Shown piece by piece: positions 33,993-43,911 of a DNA stretch of 64,000 nt. A program made the translations under genes and the position numbers. How positions within the stretch are numbered: the first letter of the stretch is position 1; each line of letters opens with the position of its first letter. The stretch is from Ulva prolifera (lineage: Eukaryota; Chlorophyta; Ulvophyceae; Ulvales; Ulvaceae). The notes under the pieces are model-generated. The model had not been told where the DNA came from, searched no databases, and saw only the letters and a list, made by a program, of their open reading frames with translations. The stretch is taken from positions 1 through 64,000 of the forward strand of contig JALAAN010000012.1 of assembly GCA_023078555.1 (NCBI GenBank), read 5' to 3'.

Positions 33993-35659
33993 GTACACAC
34001 ACGGTCACAGGGACACAATTGTGGTACCAAAAACAGAAAAAAACCAAGTTCACAAGGACACAGGTGGACTAGGTGGTAGCACCTTGACCACCAGGGATCA
34101 CACGCACTCGCGCGCACAGCAGTGCCCCGGCTAGAAACAGCAGCTACTGTTCCTAGGTACATAGGCTCAGCGACGATCGTGTTGATAATTATCGGACGAC
34201 ATTGGCAACGCCGGCCGCATGTTCGCGGTCACATCCGGCAAGGGGGGTAGGCACTCGGGCCTGGGATGTGTTCACTGGGAATGCGGAGCACTCAGGCATC
34301 CCCAGGACTCCATTGGAACACCTACGGACTCGCAAAAGCCCACCGGGCAACACAGATACGCCGTTGAACACGAAAGGGCAGAATCGACCTTTTCGGCCGA
34401 AATCGCATGCATGGCTGGGCACTTTGGCCTGTTGTACCCATTTTGGCCTTTCAGGCACCCAACGCATGCCCAATGGCCTCCAGGCACCCCCAGTATGCCT
34501 CTATTGGTCTTTACGAGGCTCGTTTCCATGCTCTGTGTCGCTGTGGGCTATAGACTAGCAGTCAATGCCACCTATGGCTTAGATGGATCGCAAACTGCGA
34601 CCTGATGCTGTGCTTGCACAGCCAGGAGTGCGCGATGGAGGTGTAGGTCGGAGGCATGATGCTGTGGCGATTTTGATCCTGTGTTCCGCGCCTAGACAAA
34701 GGATGCCTTCGTAGTGTGCAAATCATAGCTGTTACATGTGGCTTGCATGTACTATGTCAGACTTGCTTGTATTCGTCAGTATAAACTCAAAGAGTTGCTC
34801 ACTGATCATCAGTGACTGATGTGACATCGTATTGCAATTGCATGCCTTAACTTGTGCAACTGAACCTGAAAGCAGCTACTTAAACAGCTGTCCCACTGGC
34901 GAGGCCCAGAGAGATATGGTATTCATTTCGACCTTCAGAAGTGACTATCTGCAACTCAATATGAACAAATATTCTGGGACACCGCGGGCAATAGTGCAGC
35001 CGTTCCAGCACTGTAGACAGGCGCAGGCAAGCTGCATCTCATACACAGGTCGCATGGTGATCGGAATTCGCAATGTTTACCACATGCGAGACAAGCGCCT
35101 GATGTTTTCTATCAGTCATAGCTGGTGTAACAGATGTAATACTGTCAGCCACGGAGCAACAGGAGCCAACAGAACCACGCCACCACCTTCCTAGCCACTG
35201 CGCTGAGCATGGGGCTTGATGGGCCAGCGACATGTTTGAGTGTATAGATTTCATACGTGTGTGGAGGAACGCCCCGATGCCTGGGGTCAATTCGAATCTG
35301 CCGATCGCGAAGGCGAATGCGAGGCCAACCAGCCAGTGACATTTCAGGGATTCAAGCCTGATAGGCGTCACGCAGTAGACACACATTGTCCTATCAATCT
35401 TCCAGATCTTCAAAGCATAATTGAATAACAGGAGCGATGGCCTCCACCCACAGTCATAGATATAGGCTCGTCAGTAACGAGTCGTCAGTCGGAAGCCACT
35501 AGAGCAGGTGGGTACGTGACGGAACACATGTGGGACATAATATAGTTCATTCAGGGCGTTCTCGGCCCACTGAGGTCATTGTGCATGCGCTGGGCGCCAT
35601 TTCGGACCGGATGGGCAATAACGCGGTTTTCGGCGAGAATCCCATTTTGGCTGGGCGCT
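33993..35659. other. Spacer with a diverged dispersed repeat
   Basis: About 34240-34420 (GGCACTCGGGCCTGG, then GGGAATGCGGAGCACTCAGG) resembles segments at about 37856-37920 and 39720-39775. I read this as a degraded repeat family of unknown class. No gene is supported. Confidence 0.35.
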
Positions 35660-35740
35660 GTGACACATTGACGTTGATTCGGATGAGATTTGGTTTCAGT
35701 GTTTGTTTTCTCCCGTTCACTATTTTGTGAACACCTTTCG
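35660..35740 (+). mobile_element. Short LINE-B tail insertion
   Basis: Contains GATTCGGATGAGATTTGG and TTTCTCCCGTTCACTATTTT, the LINE-B 3' tail. It is flanked by GGCTGGGCGCT at 35649-35659 and 35741-35751, with a 15-bp match allowing one mismatch. Confidence 0.6.
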
Positions 35741-35932
35741 GCTGGGCGCTTTCACAGCTTTTGCCCAGCGACCGCTCTACGATGCCCGGGGGGACATTGA
35801 GAGTCCTGGACATTGCGAGTCCATAGATATTCTGGTGGAGTCCTAGTCAGTGCTCTACAACCCCCGTATTTTATGGAGGGATTCCCGCTGAGTTTTTCCA
35901 TTTCTCAGAGGGCAAGCACCGCTGGTATGCTG

Positions 35933-35988
35933 AAATTTCGGAGGGCTATCGATAGCCCTCCGAAATTTACGGCGGGATCCCGCCGTAA
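35933..35988. repeat. Two abutting perfect palindromes (36 bp and 22 bp)
   Basis: 35933-35968 is a perfect 36-bp palindrome centred on ATCGAT, with arms AAATTTCGGAGGGCTATC. 35967-35988 is a perfect 22-bp palindrome centred on GGATCC, with arms TTACGGCGGGA. The two overlap by two bases. Confidence 0.95.
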
Positions 35989-36118
35989 TCGGTTTTTTCT
36001 GGAGGGATGCCAAACACATTTCAGGCTCGCTGCACTCGCAATCATATATCTCTGCTGAAGTATGGTAGTGAGGAATAACCTTTGCAATAATATACATTTA
36101 CCTGCAAGGCCTGTTTGT

Positions 36119-36162
36119 GTGGCAGTGTTTGTTTTCACCCGTTTTCACTCTTTTGTAACACA
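36119..36162 (+). mobile_element. LINE-B tail fragment
   Basis: TGTTTGTTTTCACCCG...TTTTCACTCTTTTGTAACAC matches the LINE-B 3' end. It lies against the stop codon of the minus-strand ORF that ends at 36164. Confidence 0.6.
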
Positions 36163-36163
36163 T

Positions 36164-36566
36164 TCAGTCGCCCTCTTGCATACCAAAGGTCAGCAAGCGC
36201 TCTAACTCATCACGCTCAATGTCCTGCTCATCAGCATTGTCGACAGTGATCACTATAACCTACCTCCTCACCACCTTGAGTACCTGGAACCACATCAGAC
36301 AAAACAGCGTCCCACGCCTCATCAGGCTGCATGGCTACTGCCTCAGCAAGCTTACCGACGAGGAGGTCGCAATTTGAATCTTTCACCAGTTTCGCATACA
36401 TGTCTATCATGGTGAGGGCACCCTCCTTATCATCTATGGGCCTGTTGGGATCAAAATGCTGCTCGCGCAAGTCTTCGTATGTGACAGCTTGTTTCACACG
36501 TATCTCAGGCAGGAGATAGGCTCGGTGAGTCTCTTGCAACATGTGCATTTTCAGTACATGCACCAT
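36164..36566 (-). CDS. Unrecognised protein, C-terminal part
   Basis: Starting at the ATG at 36566, the frame reads MVHVLKMHMLQETHRAYLLP, then EDLREQHFDPNRPIDDKEGA and DEAWDAVLSDVVP. A 40-nt intron (36224-36263, GTAGGT...GAGCAG, phase 0) would join it to a last exon, ERDELERLLTFGMQEGD-stop at 36164-36166. Without splicing it stops at 36231. The frame is open upstream to about 36697, so the ATG may be internal. The acidic tail and helical content look like a real protein. Base composition is lower in GC than the GT2 and LINE regions. I recognise no family. Confidence 0.45.
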
Positions 36567-38953
36567 ATGTGTCCAGTCTTTCGCAAGGGGGCTACATGAA
36601 AGTGAAGCATATTTTAGCTGATAAGTCTCCGGCGTATCCGTGGAATGATTTGTGTCGCAGTTGCGTCGCGTTGCGAATGATCACCGCATTCTGCTCTCAC
36701 CGATGCGCAATTCATCAACCCAGTTTGCCAGCAGGCGCTACTGTCTGGCAAAACTGCAATATGTTACCGCATGGTCCTATCGCAGATTAATCTGGCATCA
36801 CCATTGCTGGTGCATGCGCGCGCAGGCACTTGAGCTTGGCACCTCACGGGATCACGTTGGTAACCTTTGTATGCCACACGCACATACATTCAGTACACTA
36901 TAATTTAACAATTGACAGCCAGATAACCGCTAGCCGGCGATGGTCAGACAGGTTCACGGCAGCCCAACGTCGTTACACATGGTGAGGTCACCCACGCACA
37001 CAACGAAAATGTACCAGGTACCAACAGAAGCTAAAAAATCGTGTGTTGTATGTCATTTTTGATGTTCTCCGTGCACTGGACACGATGCCGCGTGATTGGG
37101 GAACAAATAAGCGCGATTGGGGAGAATCGCCCGTTCTCGCTGAAATGGGGCATCGCGTTGGGGAAGCTCCCCACCGCTGGGATCAACCTCCCAGAATGCC
37201 CAAACAACATCGACAATACTCAAATGCTTCCCCAATTTGGCAAATTCGCTGTCGAATTTGCGCGCCCTTACCGGCCCCACCCTTTAGCGGGAGTGCATGG
37301 ATAACGGTTCGCCCTCGCCGTTCTCACGCGGTGTTTACAAGTTTACCCCTGCTCTGTGGCGGCTGGGGGTGCGCGTCTTTTAGAATCTCTGCTCCATGTT
37401 CTCTGGTTTCTCGATGGGTAGCATAAAACCTAGCTGATATACATGGTGCGTGTCATCGCTGGGACCATGCCCGTCGTTGCAGCGAGGCCGCGCGCACGCT
37501 GATCTGTCACATCTTCAACGCGTCAGGCATCACAAGAAGCCATATTTGCAGATGAACGTCGACGTCGGCGAGGACGTCACGGAGGCCAAGGCCGACCTGT
37601 CAGATCAGGTGCGGTCCACAAGTGCTTACAAAATATTCTTTTGTGACGCGCTCTTTCGTGACTTCGTTTGGAAGAGATACCTGACGCACGTACGCACACA
37701 CGATTTGCGAGTCGCAGCATGTAGAGCCCTGTGCATGTAGAGCCCTGTGTAGAGCCCTGAAACAGCAGCAGGAGCATGTTTACAAAAGAACCCATGTAGA
37801 GCCCCAAATTGCGACAGAACGATCTTGTTTGACCACAGTCTGAGGCGACGCAAGGGGGGTCTGCACTCGGGCCATGCACACGTCCACCGGGAACGCGAGC
37901 CACTCAGACATCGCCCAGGGCCCTGGGCGGTGTCTATAGACTCACAATGACATACTGAATGCACACAGGCGGTCCTTGGGCGAAACGTAGAAAAGTGCCC
38001 AGGGAAAGGCCTGTTTTCGCCCCAAATGCTGATTTCGCCCATGGCCATGGACGCGGATTTGGCGCCCAGCGCACGCCCAGTGAGCACAGTGGGTTGAGAA
38101 CACCCCAAACACACTATAATTTGTCTCATGGATGTTCAGTGACCTATCAACCGGTGTCGTGCGGGTATGTCCGACGTGTCTGTGATGCAGTCATGGAGAG
38201 CGGACACCACGCCGGCCTGGACCGGCTTAGCTACCACAGACTCAGCGATTGAGTGAAGTTAAGTGACTGACGGCTTTGCTGTTGGTTTCTGCCGGAACTT
38301 GCGTGCAGTTTCTGCACCTCGTGAGTTTGCAAAGACGCAAAACAGCTGTGTCAGCAAAGACGCAACATAGCATTCCAATCGACCACGGCATATATGTACA
38401 CATACCAAAAATCACCAGACTCAGATAGTCTCAGAAAATCACCAGGCTCAGGATCTCTAATCTCGGTGGGGCAGGCAGCATTATTCTTCCGTCACAGTGA
38501 TTGAAAGTACGCTGCCGTAAACCGGCTCATCAAAGCCACGGCAAGAATGATCCCTGCGCGATAAATAAATTGCAGTCATAATTTTCACCTGTGTATATCA
38601 GTCCCTTCCTCGTTATGGTTGGCACGGAGGCGCTGCGAATCTGGCTGTGACGGTCGCGACAGCATGTTCGTTCACACAAATGTATCCTCTTGCACAATGC
38701 TGCCATGCAAAAGCTTGCAACTGACGAATGTTCTGCTCTGCGTAAGGTCTGGATGATGTGACATGTGCCAGTAGGGCTGAGAGGCTGTAGTGGATCGCGT
38801 GACTAAAGTGCTTGCAAGTAAAGTGTGATATCATATGCACAGCGCGTCGAGGCTTACAAAAGAGTGATGCACAACGCGTCGATGGTGTGAGGTTCAAGCA
38901 TATGAATTTCTGATTTTCCGAGTGATTTTGCATGCGACAGCCTTTCTTCTGTG
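36567..38953. other. Spacer with hAT-terminus debris and a diverged repeat
   Basis: Around 37717-37760 the motif GTAGAGCCCTG appears three times in succession, and again as GTAGAGCCCC near 37796. It is identical to the right terminus of the hAT-type element at 40367-40826, so these may be leftovers of nested or aborted insertions. A 250-bp repeat with GGGTCTGCACTCGGGCC lies at about 37856-38110. No gene is supported. Confidence 0.4.
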
Positions 38954-39007
38954 GCAAAGAAGATTCGATTTTGGTGTTTGTCTTCTTGCGTTCACTCTTT
39001 TGTAACA
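38954..39007 (+). mobile_element. 54-bp LINE-B tail insertion with target duplication
   Basis: The insert ends TTCACTCTTTTGTAACA and contains GATTCGATTTTGGTGTTTG. It is flanked by TTCTTCTGTG at 38944-38953 and 39008-39017. It is the shortest tail-only insertion I found. Confidence 0.7.
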
Positions 39008-39360
39008 TTCTTCTGTGCCACCGTAAGGCCGATGAAGCGACGATCGCGAGCACATGCGCTGCGTAACCCGCGCGTTTGCGAGGAGCCCCTCTCACTCCGC
39101 GCTCAACAAAAAAGTGCACCTGACACCCCGAGCAGATTGAAAAGACAGAGTGGATACTCCGATATCGATGCGAGAATCGTTGCGAAAATCAGAGGGGCCC
39201 CGACAGCCCGGGGACAAAAAATATATAGTATTTTGTGCACCACTGCAGTGCAGTGTGCACCCATGCCATTGTCAGGGCCTTGCGGTGCTACTTGCCTCTC
39301 TGTGCTTGTCCTTGCAACCCATCCGTGATGAATGTGTGTCTGCCATATATATGCTGTGCC

Positions 39361-39432
39361 GGGCTATCTCCGAGATAGGTACCTATCTCGGAGATAGCCC
39401 ATTATATCAGGGCACGTGCCCTGATATAATGG
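39361..39432. repeat. Two abutting perfect palindromes (40 bp and 34 bp)
   Basis: 39361-39400 is perfect, with arms GGGCTATCTCCGAGATAGGT and centre GGTACC. 39399-39432 is perfect, with arms CCATTATATCAGGGCAC and centre CACGTG. They share two bases. The layout matches the pair at 35933-35988, with unrelated sequence. A further inverted repeat (CAAATGAT...ATCATTTG) lies at about 39596-39638. Confidence 0.95.
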
Positions 39433-40366
39433 CCACCGTCCCGTGGCAGCTACCGTCACACCTCGTGCTTTGTGAATGACATGTCATGTCACATATAGTA
39501 CCGGTCTACACCGGTCTAAAATTAGACCCTCGCCTTCCTTCGCCGGGTTCCCTGCGGTGGCGCTGACGCTCATGACGGTACGCTATATATAGCGTTCAAA
39601 TGATCAATGATTTTTTTTAAATCATTTATCATTTGAACATTGCATATGATCCTCATTGTTCTGTTCAGACATTGACAAGCGCTGTGTGACATGGATGGGC
39701 CTGCCGATGAGGGGGGTACCCGGTAGGCACTTGGGTCTGGGATGTGTACCGGGAACGCGGAGCACTCAGGCATCAATAGGACCAGTGCTCTACAATGCGC
39801 CGGTTTTCCCGCTGAAATAGACGTTTTTCCTGAAACTGCCGCCAAGATTTTGACAAGTCGACGGTTTACGCCGCTGAAAATGGGCTGTTACAGCAAATGC
39901 CATGGCCAGCGGGCGCAGCCCGTTGTGTCTCGGGCGTCTGAGCGGTCTTGCCCGCTGAAAAGTGCGACGTGCGAGCGCAGCGAGCGGGATGTGTTCACAT
40001 AGATGATGCTGCGAGCTCACGAGCGACCGAAGCGAGCGATCTTGACGAGCAGCTGCACCTAGGTGCACAGTTCACTCTTTTGTAACACTTTTTTCCTCAG
40101 GTGCACTTTCCGAGACGTCACTTGCAATTGATGCTTTGCTCCGTAGCCGCAAGACGCTGGCTCTGTATCACTACATAATGTTGCTAAGCACAGCTCAAAG
40201 TGCCAATAGACGCTGTGTGCACCTGTCGCTTTGAGCAATGCTTAGTCGGTTCGGTTCACCAACGTTGCAAGGGGTCAGCCCCCAGAAAGCGCGCCCGTGA
40301 TGAGGTTGCTAGCACGTCCGGCACGAACCAGGCTGCGAGAAGTCAGCTAGGCGGTGATCATGCGAC

Positions 40367-40826
40367 CAGGGCTCTACAAGCCAGTTTTTTCTGGTCGGGA
40401 AAACCGAAGCCATATCCCATTTTTGGTCGGGCTGGCCCCGAAAAGCAGCCTGCTGGATATCGGGTTGCCCGCCGACCTCCTCAGGTTCTATCGGGGGTGT
40501 CAAAAACAATTTTCGGGTGATTTGCATTAGTACGCGCTCATGCACCGGGCAGTGCACATGTTCTCGCCTTCACAGATCTGAAAGCTGTTACCACCTCAAG
40601 AATCCTTACTCAATAAAAAGTATATGCCCGAAGACCATTTTTCCCGACAAGCTGTCGGCGTTGGTCGGGTCTTATCCCGAAAAGCACCATTGGCGACCGT
40701 CGGGCACGCCCGCCGGCCCCCCCCCTGGCTTGTCGGGGGAAACCGACGACTCGCTTCGCTCGCCGTCGGTTTTTTTTGCCTTTTTCCAATTTTTCGTCGG
40801 GAAACCGATCGGGATGTAGAGCCCTG
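40367..40826. mobile_element. Non-autonomous hAT-type element (460 bp)
   Basis: Bounded by 12-bp terminal inverted repeats CAGGGCTCTACA (left) and TGTAGAGCCCTG (right). It is flanked by a perfect 8-bp target duplication CATGCGAC (40359-40366 and 40827-40834). An 8-bp duplication with CAGGG-type ends is the hAT hallmark. Inside are repeated GGTCGGG and TCGGGAAAACCGA-like stretches and no transposase, so it must be mobilised in trans. Left ends of the form CAGTGCTCTACAA occur at about 35848 and 39783. Confidence 0.9.
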
Positions 40827-41685
40827 CATGCGACCGCTGATGTTATCGACGCATGTGGCCACCCTTGACTCTCAAATATCTCATCTGAGATACTGACCTT
40901 CGGTGCGGATGAAACATCCATTTGGTTTTATATCCCGAAGTTTGTACATGTCAAGGATAAAGGCGGACTCGGAGGTGCTGCCCGCTGCTCGCAGCGAAAT
41001 CACCTGCAGGCATGCAGCTAAGCAGATAGCAGCGCGCGCTGCGCAGAACACAACCACCAACCCCCAGCCCCACACTGTGCATGCGGGCATGGAGGACTCG
41101 CGAGTTGGTGCTGCCGGACTGAGGCGTGGGCGCTGCAGCATGCTGCAGCCGGGTGTGGGTGTGGGTGTGGGTGCATGCACATGTGGGTGTGGGTGTGGGT
41201 GTGTTACAAGGACAAAGTAAGCAATTGAGCTCAAGGTAGGTTGCATCGTGAGCAACGAGCAACAACCAGGGGAACCGCACACCACGCAACCAGCCACACG
41301 CAGCACACACCAACACACCCACGCAACGTACGCGTCAGCACCCGCGCCGGCCACAGCCACACAGCTACACAGCCAGACACACATGAACACCCACACGCCC
41401 GCCCCCACTTGCATCCCGCCCATCAGCCCCGTGTGGGTGTTTGTTACAAAGGACAAAGCCGGAGCGGCCGGTAGCACCGCCAGGACCACGAGGAAGCACA
41501 CGAACAATGAAACGCGCACGCAACAGGAGAGCAACACTGACAGCCACCTCGAACCCGCCCGAATTCGAATTTCAAGGCACCTATAGGCACCTATACACAC
41601 CCCCACACGCACCCACCCCCACAAACACCTCCACACTCGACCACACACACCCACACCAGACCCACGTACCCGCACCCAGTCCATC
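40827..41685. other. Spacer with GGGTGT microsatellites and LINE-A tail debris
   Basis: GGGTGT repeats occupy about 41155-41204. Minus-strand LINE-A-like tails (TTACAAGGACAAAG and TTACAAAGGACAAAGCCGG) lie at about 41204-41220 and 41444-41490. No gene is supported. Confidence 0.45.
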
Positions 41686-42345
41686 ACGCGGGCAAGGCAG
41701 TTTTGGCGGGACTCACAGTCCCGTCTGATGACCTCTCGCCGCTTACAGGCCATCCGGCCTGAGCGGTGGGGTGCCCCTCGGGAGCCCCGTCCGCTTGACG
41801 CCACCAACCGATGGCCTCTGACTCCAGCTAGGCCGGGTCCGATGGGCGTGCGGGATGCCTTCGTTGGCATGTGCAGGGATTGCGGAGACGGCTTGGGTGA
41901 TGCCTTGTCCCGGGTACGGTGCGGCGTGGGCCGGCGAGGCTGCGCGGCGGTGTGCCGGGCTGGCGTCACGGTGGTGTGCTGTGGCTCGGGGGGGTGGGGG
42001 TGGGGTTTGGGGCTAGGGCGGCCCCCGGCAATCGGGCGGCCATGATGGGTGCCCTCAGGCAGCAGTGTGTTGGGTATGGCCCTGTCGTACGGCGGCGGGC
42101 GTTGTACATGTGGTGTTAGCGATTGTGTTGTTGTGTGTAGGCCGTGGGGTCTGTGCGTGCGTGTATGGGTGTGTGGGTGTGTGCTTGGCGGTCTGCGGAT
42201 CTGTGTCGTTTGCTGCGCCGGTGATATCATCGATGGGTTTTCTGGGCGTGGTGGGTGTCGCGTGCGTGGGTGTGAGGGTGTTTGCTTCGTCTGTTTGCTT
42301 CTTTCGCGGTGCTGCCCGCCTTGCTGCCTTTGTCCCTGTAACACA
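41686..42345 (+). mobile_element. LINE-A 5'-truncated copy
   Basis: Reads HHAGKAVLAGLTVPSDDLSP before a stop at 41761-41763. A 3' UTR of about 580 bp follows, ending GCCTTGCTGCCTTTGTCCC and TGTAACACA. Both UTR and tail match 55270-55847. I found no target duplication. Confidence 0.75.
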
Positions 42346-43256
42346 CCACCGCGCCAGCATGCTATATGACCCGCCGCCCTCGCGGCCACGGCAGCCCCAT
42401 GCGGCAGCCAGGCCGGCGCCTGCCCAACGCGGAAGCCGTTCGGGGCCCCCAGGAACCCCACCCCAACCCAATGCCCCACCGCCGTCACTCAACGCCGCAC
42501 CCGACTATGTCAGCCCCGAGCGGCAGAGCAACACGCACGGGAGCACCACCATCCGCCGACCCACCCAGAACAGAGCACGCCCGAGGCGTATTGTGTGGGT
42601 GTGTGGGTGTGGGTGTGGGTGTGGGTGTGGCCGTTGATTTGGAAGAGACTCTGTTGATGTGTTTGTCTTATCCCGCTCACTCTTCTGGAACCCACACTGT
42701 GCATGCCTCGACTTTGTTGTAAGCTGCACCGGCATTGCATGCATCTCCTGATTTCTTCCCAACTTGCACCGGGCCCCCCCAGCAGTACAGCAACACAGCG
42801 CTGTGAACGTGGCCCTCCAGGTTTAGCTACTAGGTATATATGTATACTCCGACACACCTTAAACATTGTACAGCACGTTTTGGCGCGATTGGAGGCCGTA
42901 TCCAGGCATTCTCATGTGGAGCACCCTAGAATGGAACACCCGATTGGGCGGCACACCCAGGTGACTCACTATCGGGGGCGAAAGTGCCATAGCCTCTGTG
43001 TAGCATACCATTGGCGAGCCGGCCCAGTCCATAGAATCTGAGCGTGCATTTCTACCAAAACCAAAACAGCAAATAAGATGCGCCCTTACTAGTAATTAGC
43101 TCGTTAACGAACACTGGTCAGCAGCCGTTTGATATCGCACATAGGTCAACTATGTACGGTACCTATATATATGACCGGTCAACCTGACAGCCCGAGTTGC
43201 GACAGCTGCAGCTTAGACACGCCAAAGAGGTGGTGCCCCGGGACTGGTCTCTCAAG
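42346..43256. other. Spacer with a degenerate LINE-B tail
   Basis: GGGTGT repeats lie at about 42596-42631. A degenerate LINE-B tail (TGTGTTTGTCTTATCCCG, then CTCACTCTTCTGGAAC) lies at about 42636-42690. No gene is supported. Confidence 0.4.
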
Positions 43257-43503
43257 GGTAAAGTAAATTAAAGTAAAATCTGAATTTACTGAGCCGTACC
43301 CTATTCGACCTTGACAACTCCGAGTGAACGGGACCACATGCCGAATTCGGCCTTAAGGGGTAAGCCACCTGAAATCCCTCAGACGACCGTACGCAACTCA
43401 CAGGGCCTCCTCCGGTTCTCAGCGAGGTGATCGCGCACGGCCGCTTCGGTTCCCCAAAGCGTGCGCAGAATCGAATCCACGACCTCCTGAAACGGAGGGG
43501 GCA
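43257..43503 (-). mobile_element. SINE-like repeat, copy B (near full length)
   Basis: Aligns along its length with copy A at 10474-10712. It has the CCCCCTCC head, GTGGATTCGATTCTGCGC B-box region, GAGTTGCGTACGGTCGTC middle and TTTACTTTAATTTACTTTAC tail (sense on the minus strand). It lies about 400 bp upstream of the intact GT2 gene. Confidence 0.75.
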
Positions 43504-43911
43504 GCTTTTATACCGTCCTCAACCCATTGGACTGCAGTGCTATTGTGACAGTTGGAGCAAGCTCAGCCAGTGGCAGGCTACGATGGATATCCCAATCCGT
43601 TTGAGGCAGTACACACGTTGAAACCTGCCCGCGCCCGTGTGTCCTTGTATCACACTGCTTCAAGTTGAAGCAGTGAAATTTACATGCAACAGGTCGGCGT
43701 CGGGGCCGTAGGCTGTAGTGTCACCGGCAGCCCGTCGTGTAGTGCCACCGGCAGCACGTCAATTCACATATGCACCCTTTACATGCATTCACACACGTGC
43801 AGGTCTGATACAGCATAGATCCCGCGGCCTACCCCTTAACTTGAACACCGCCCGGAGCGCTGCGCCCTGACCCACTGCTAGTAGCAGTGCTTCGAGTCCC
43901 GGGCAGTGGCA

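Noticed and set aside
41155..42631. GGGTGT repeats as telomeric DNA
   Set aside because: They are short, interrupted, not at an end, and lie within LINE-associated spacer; better called microsatellites.
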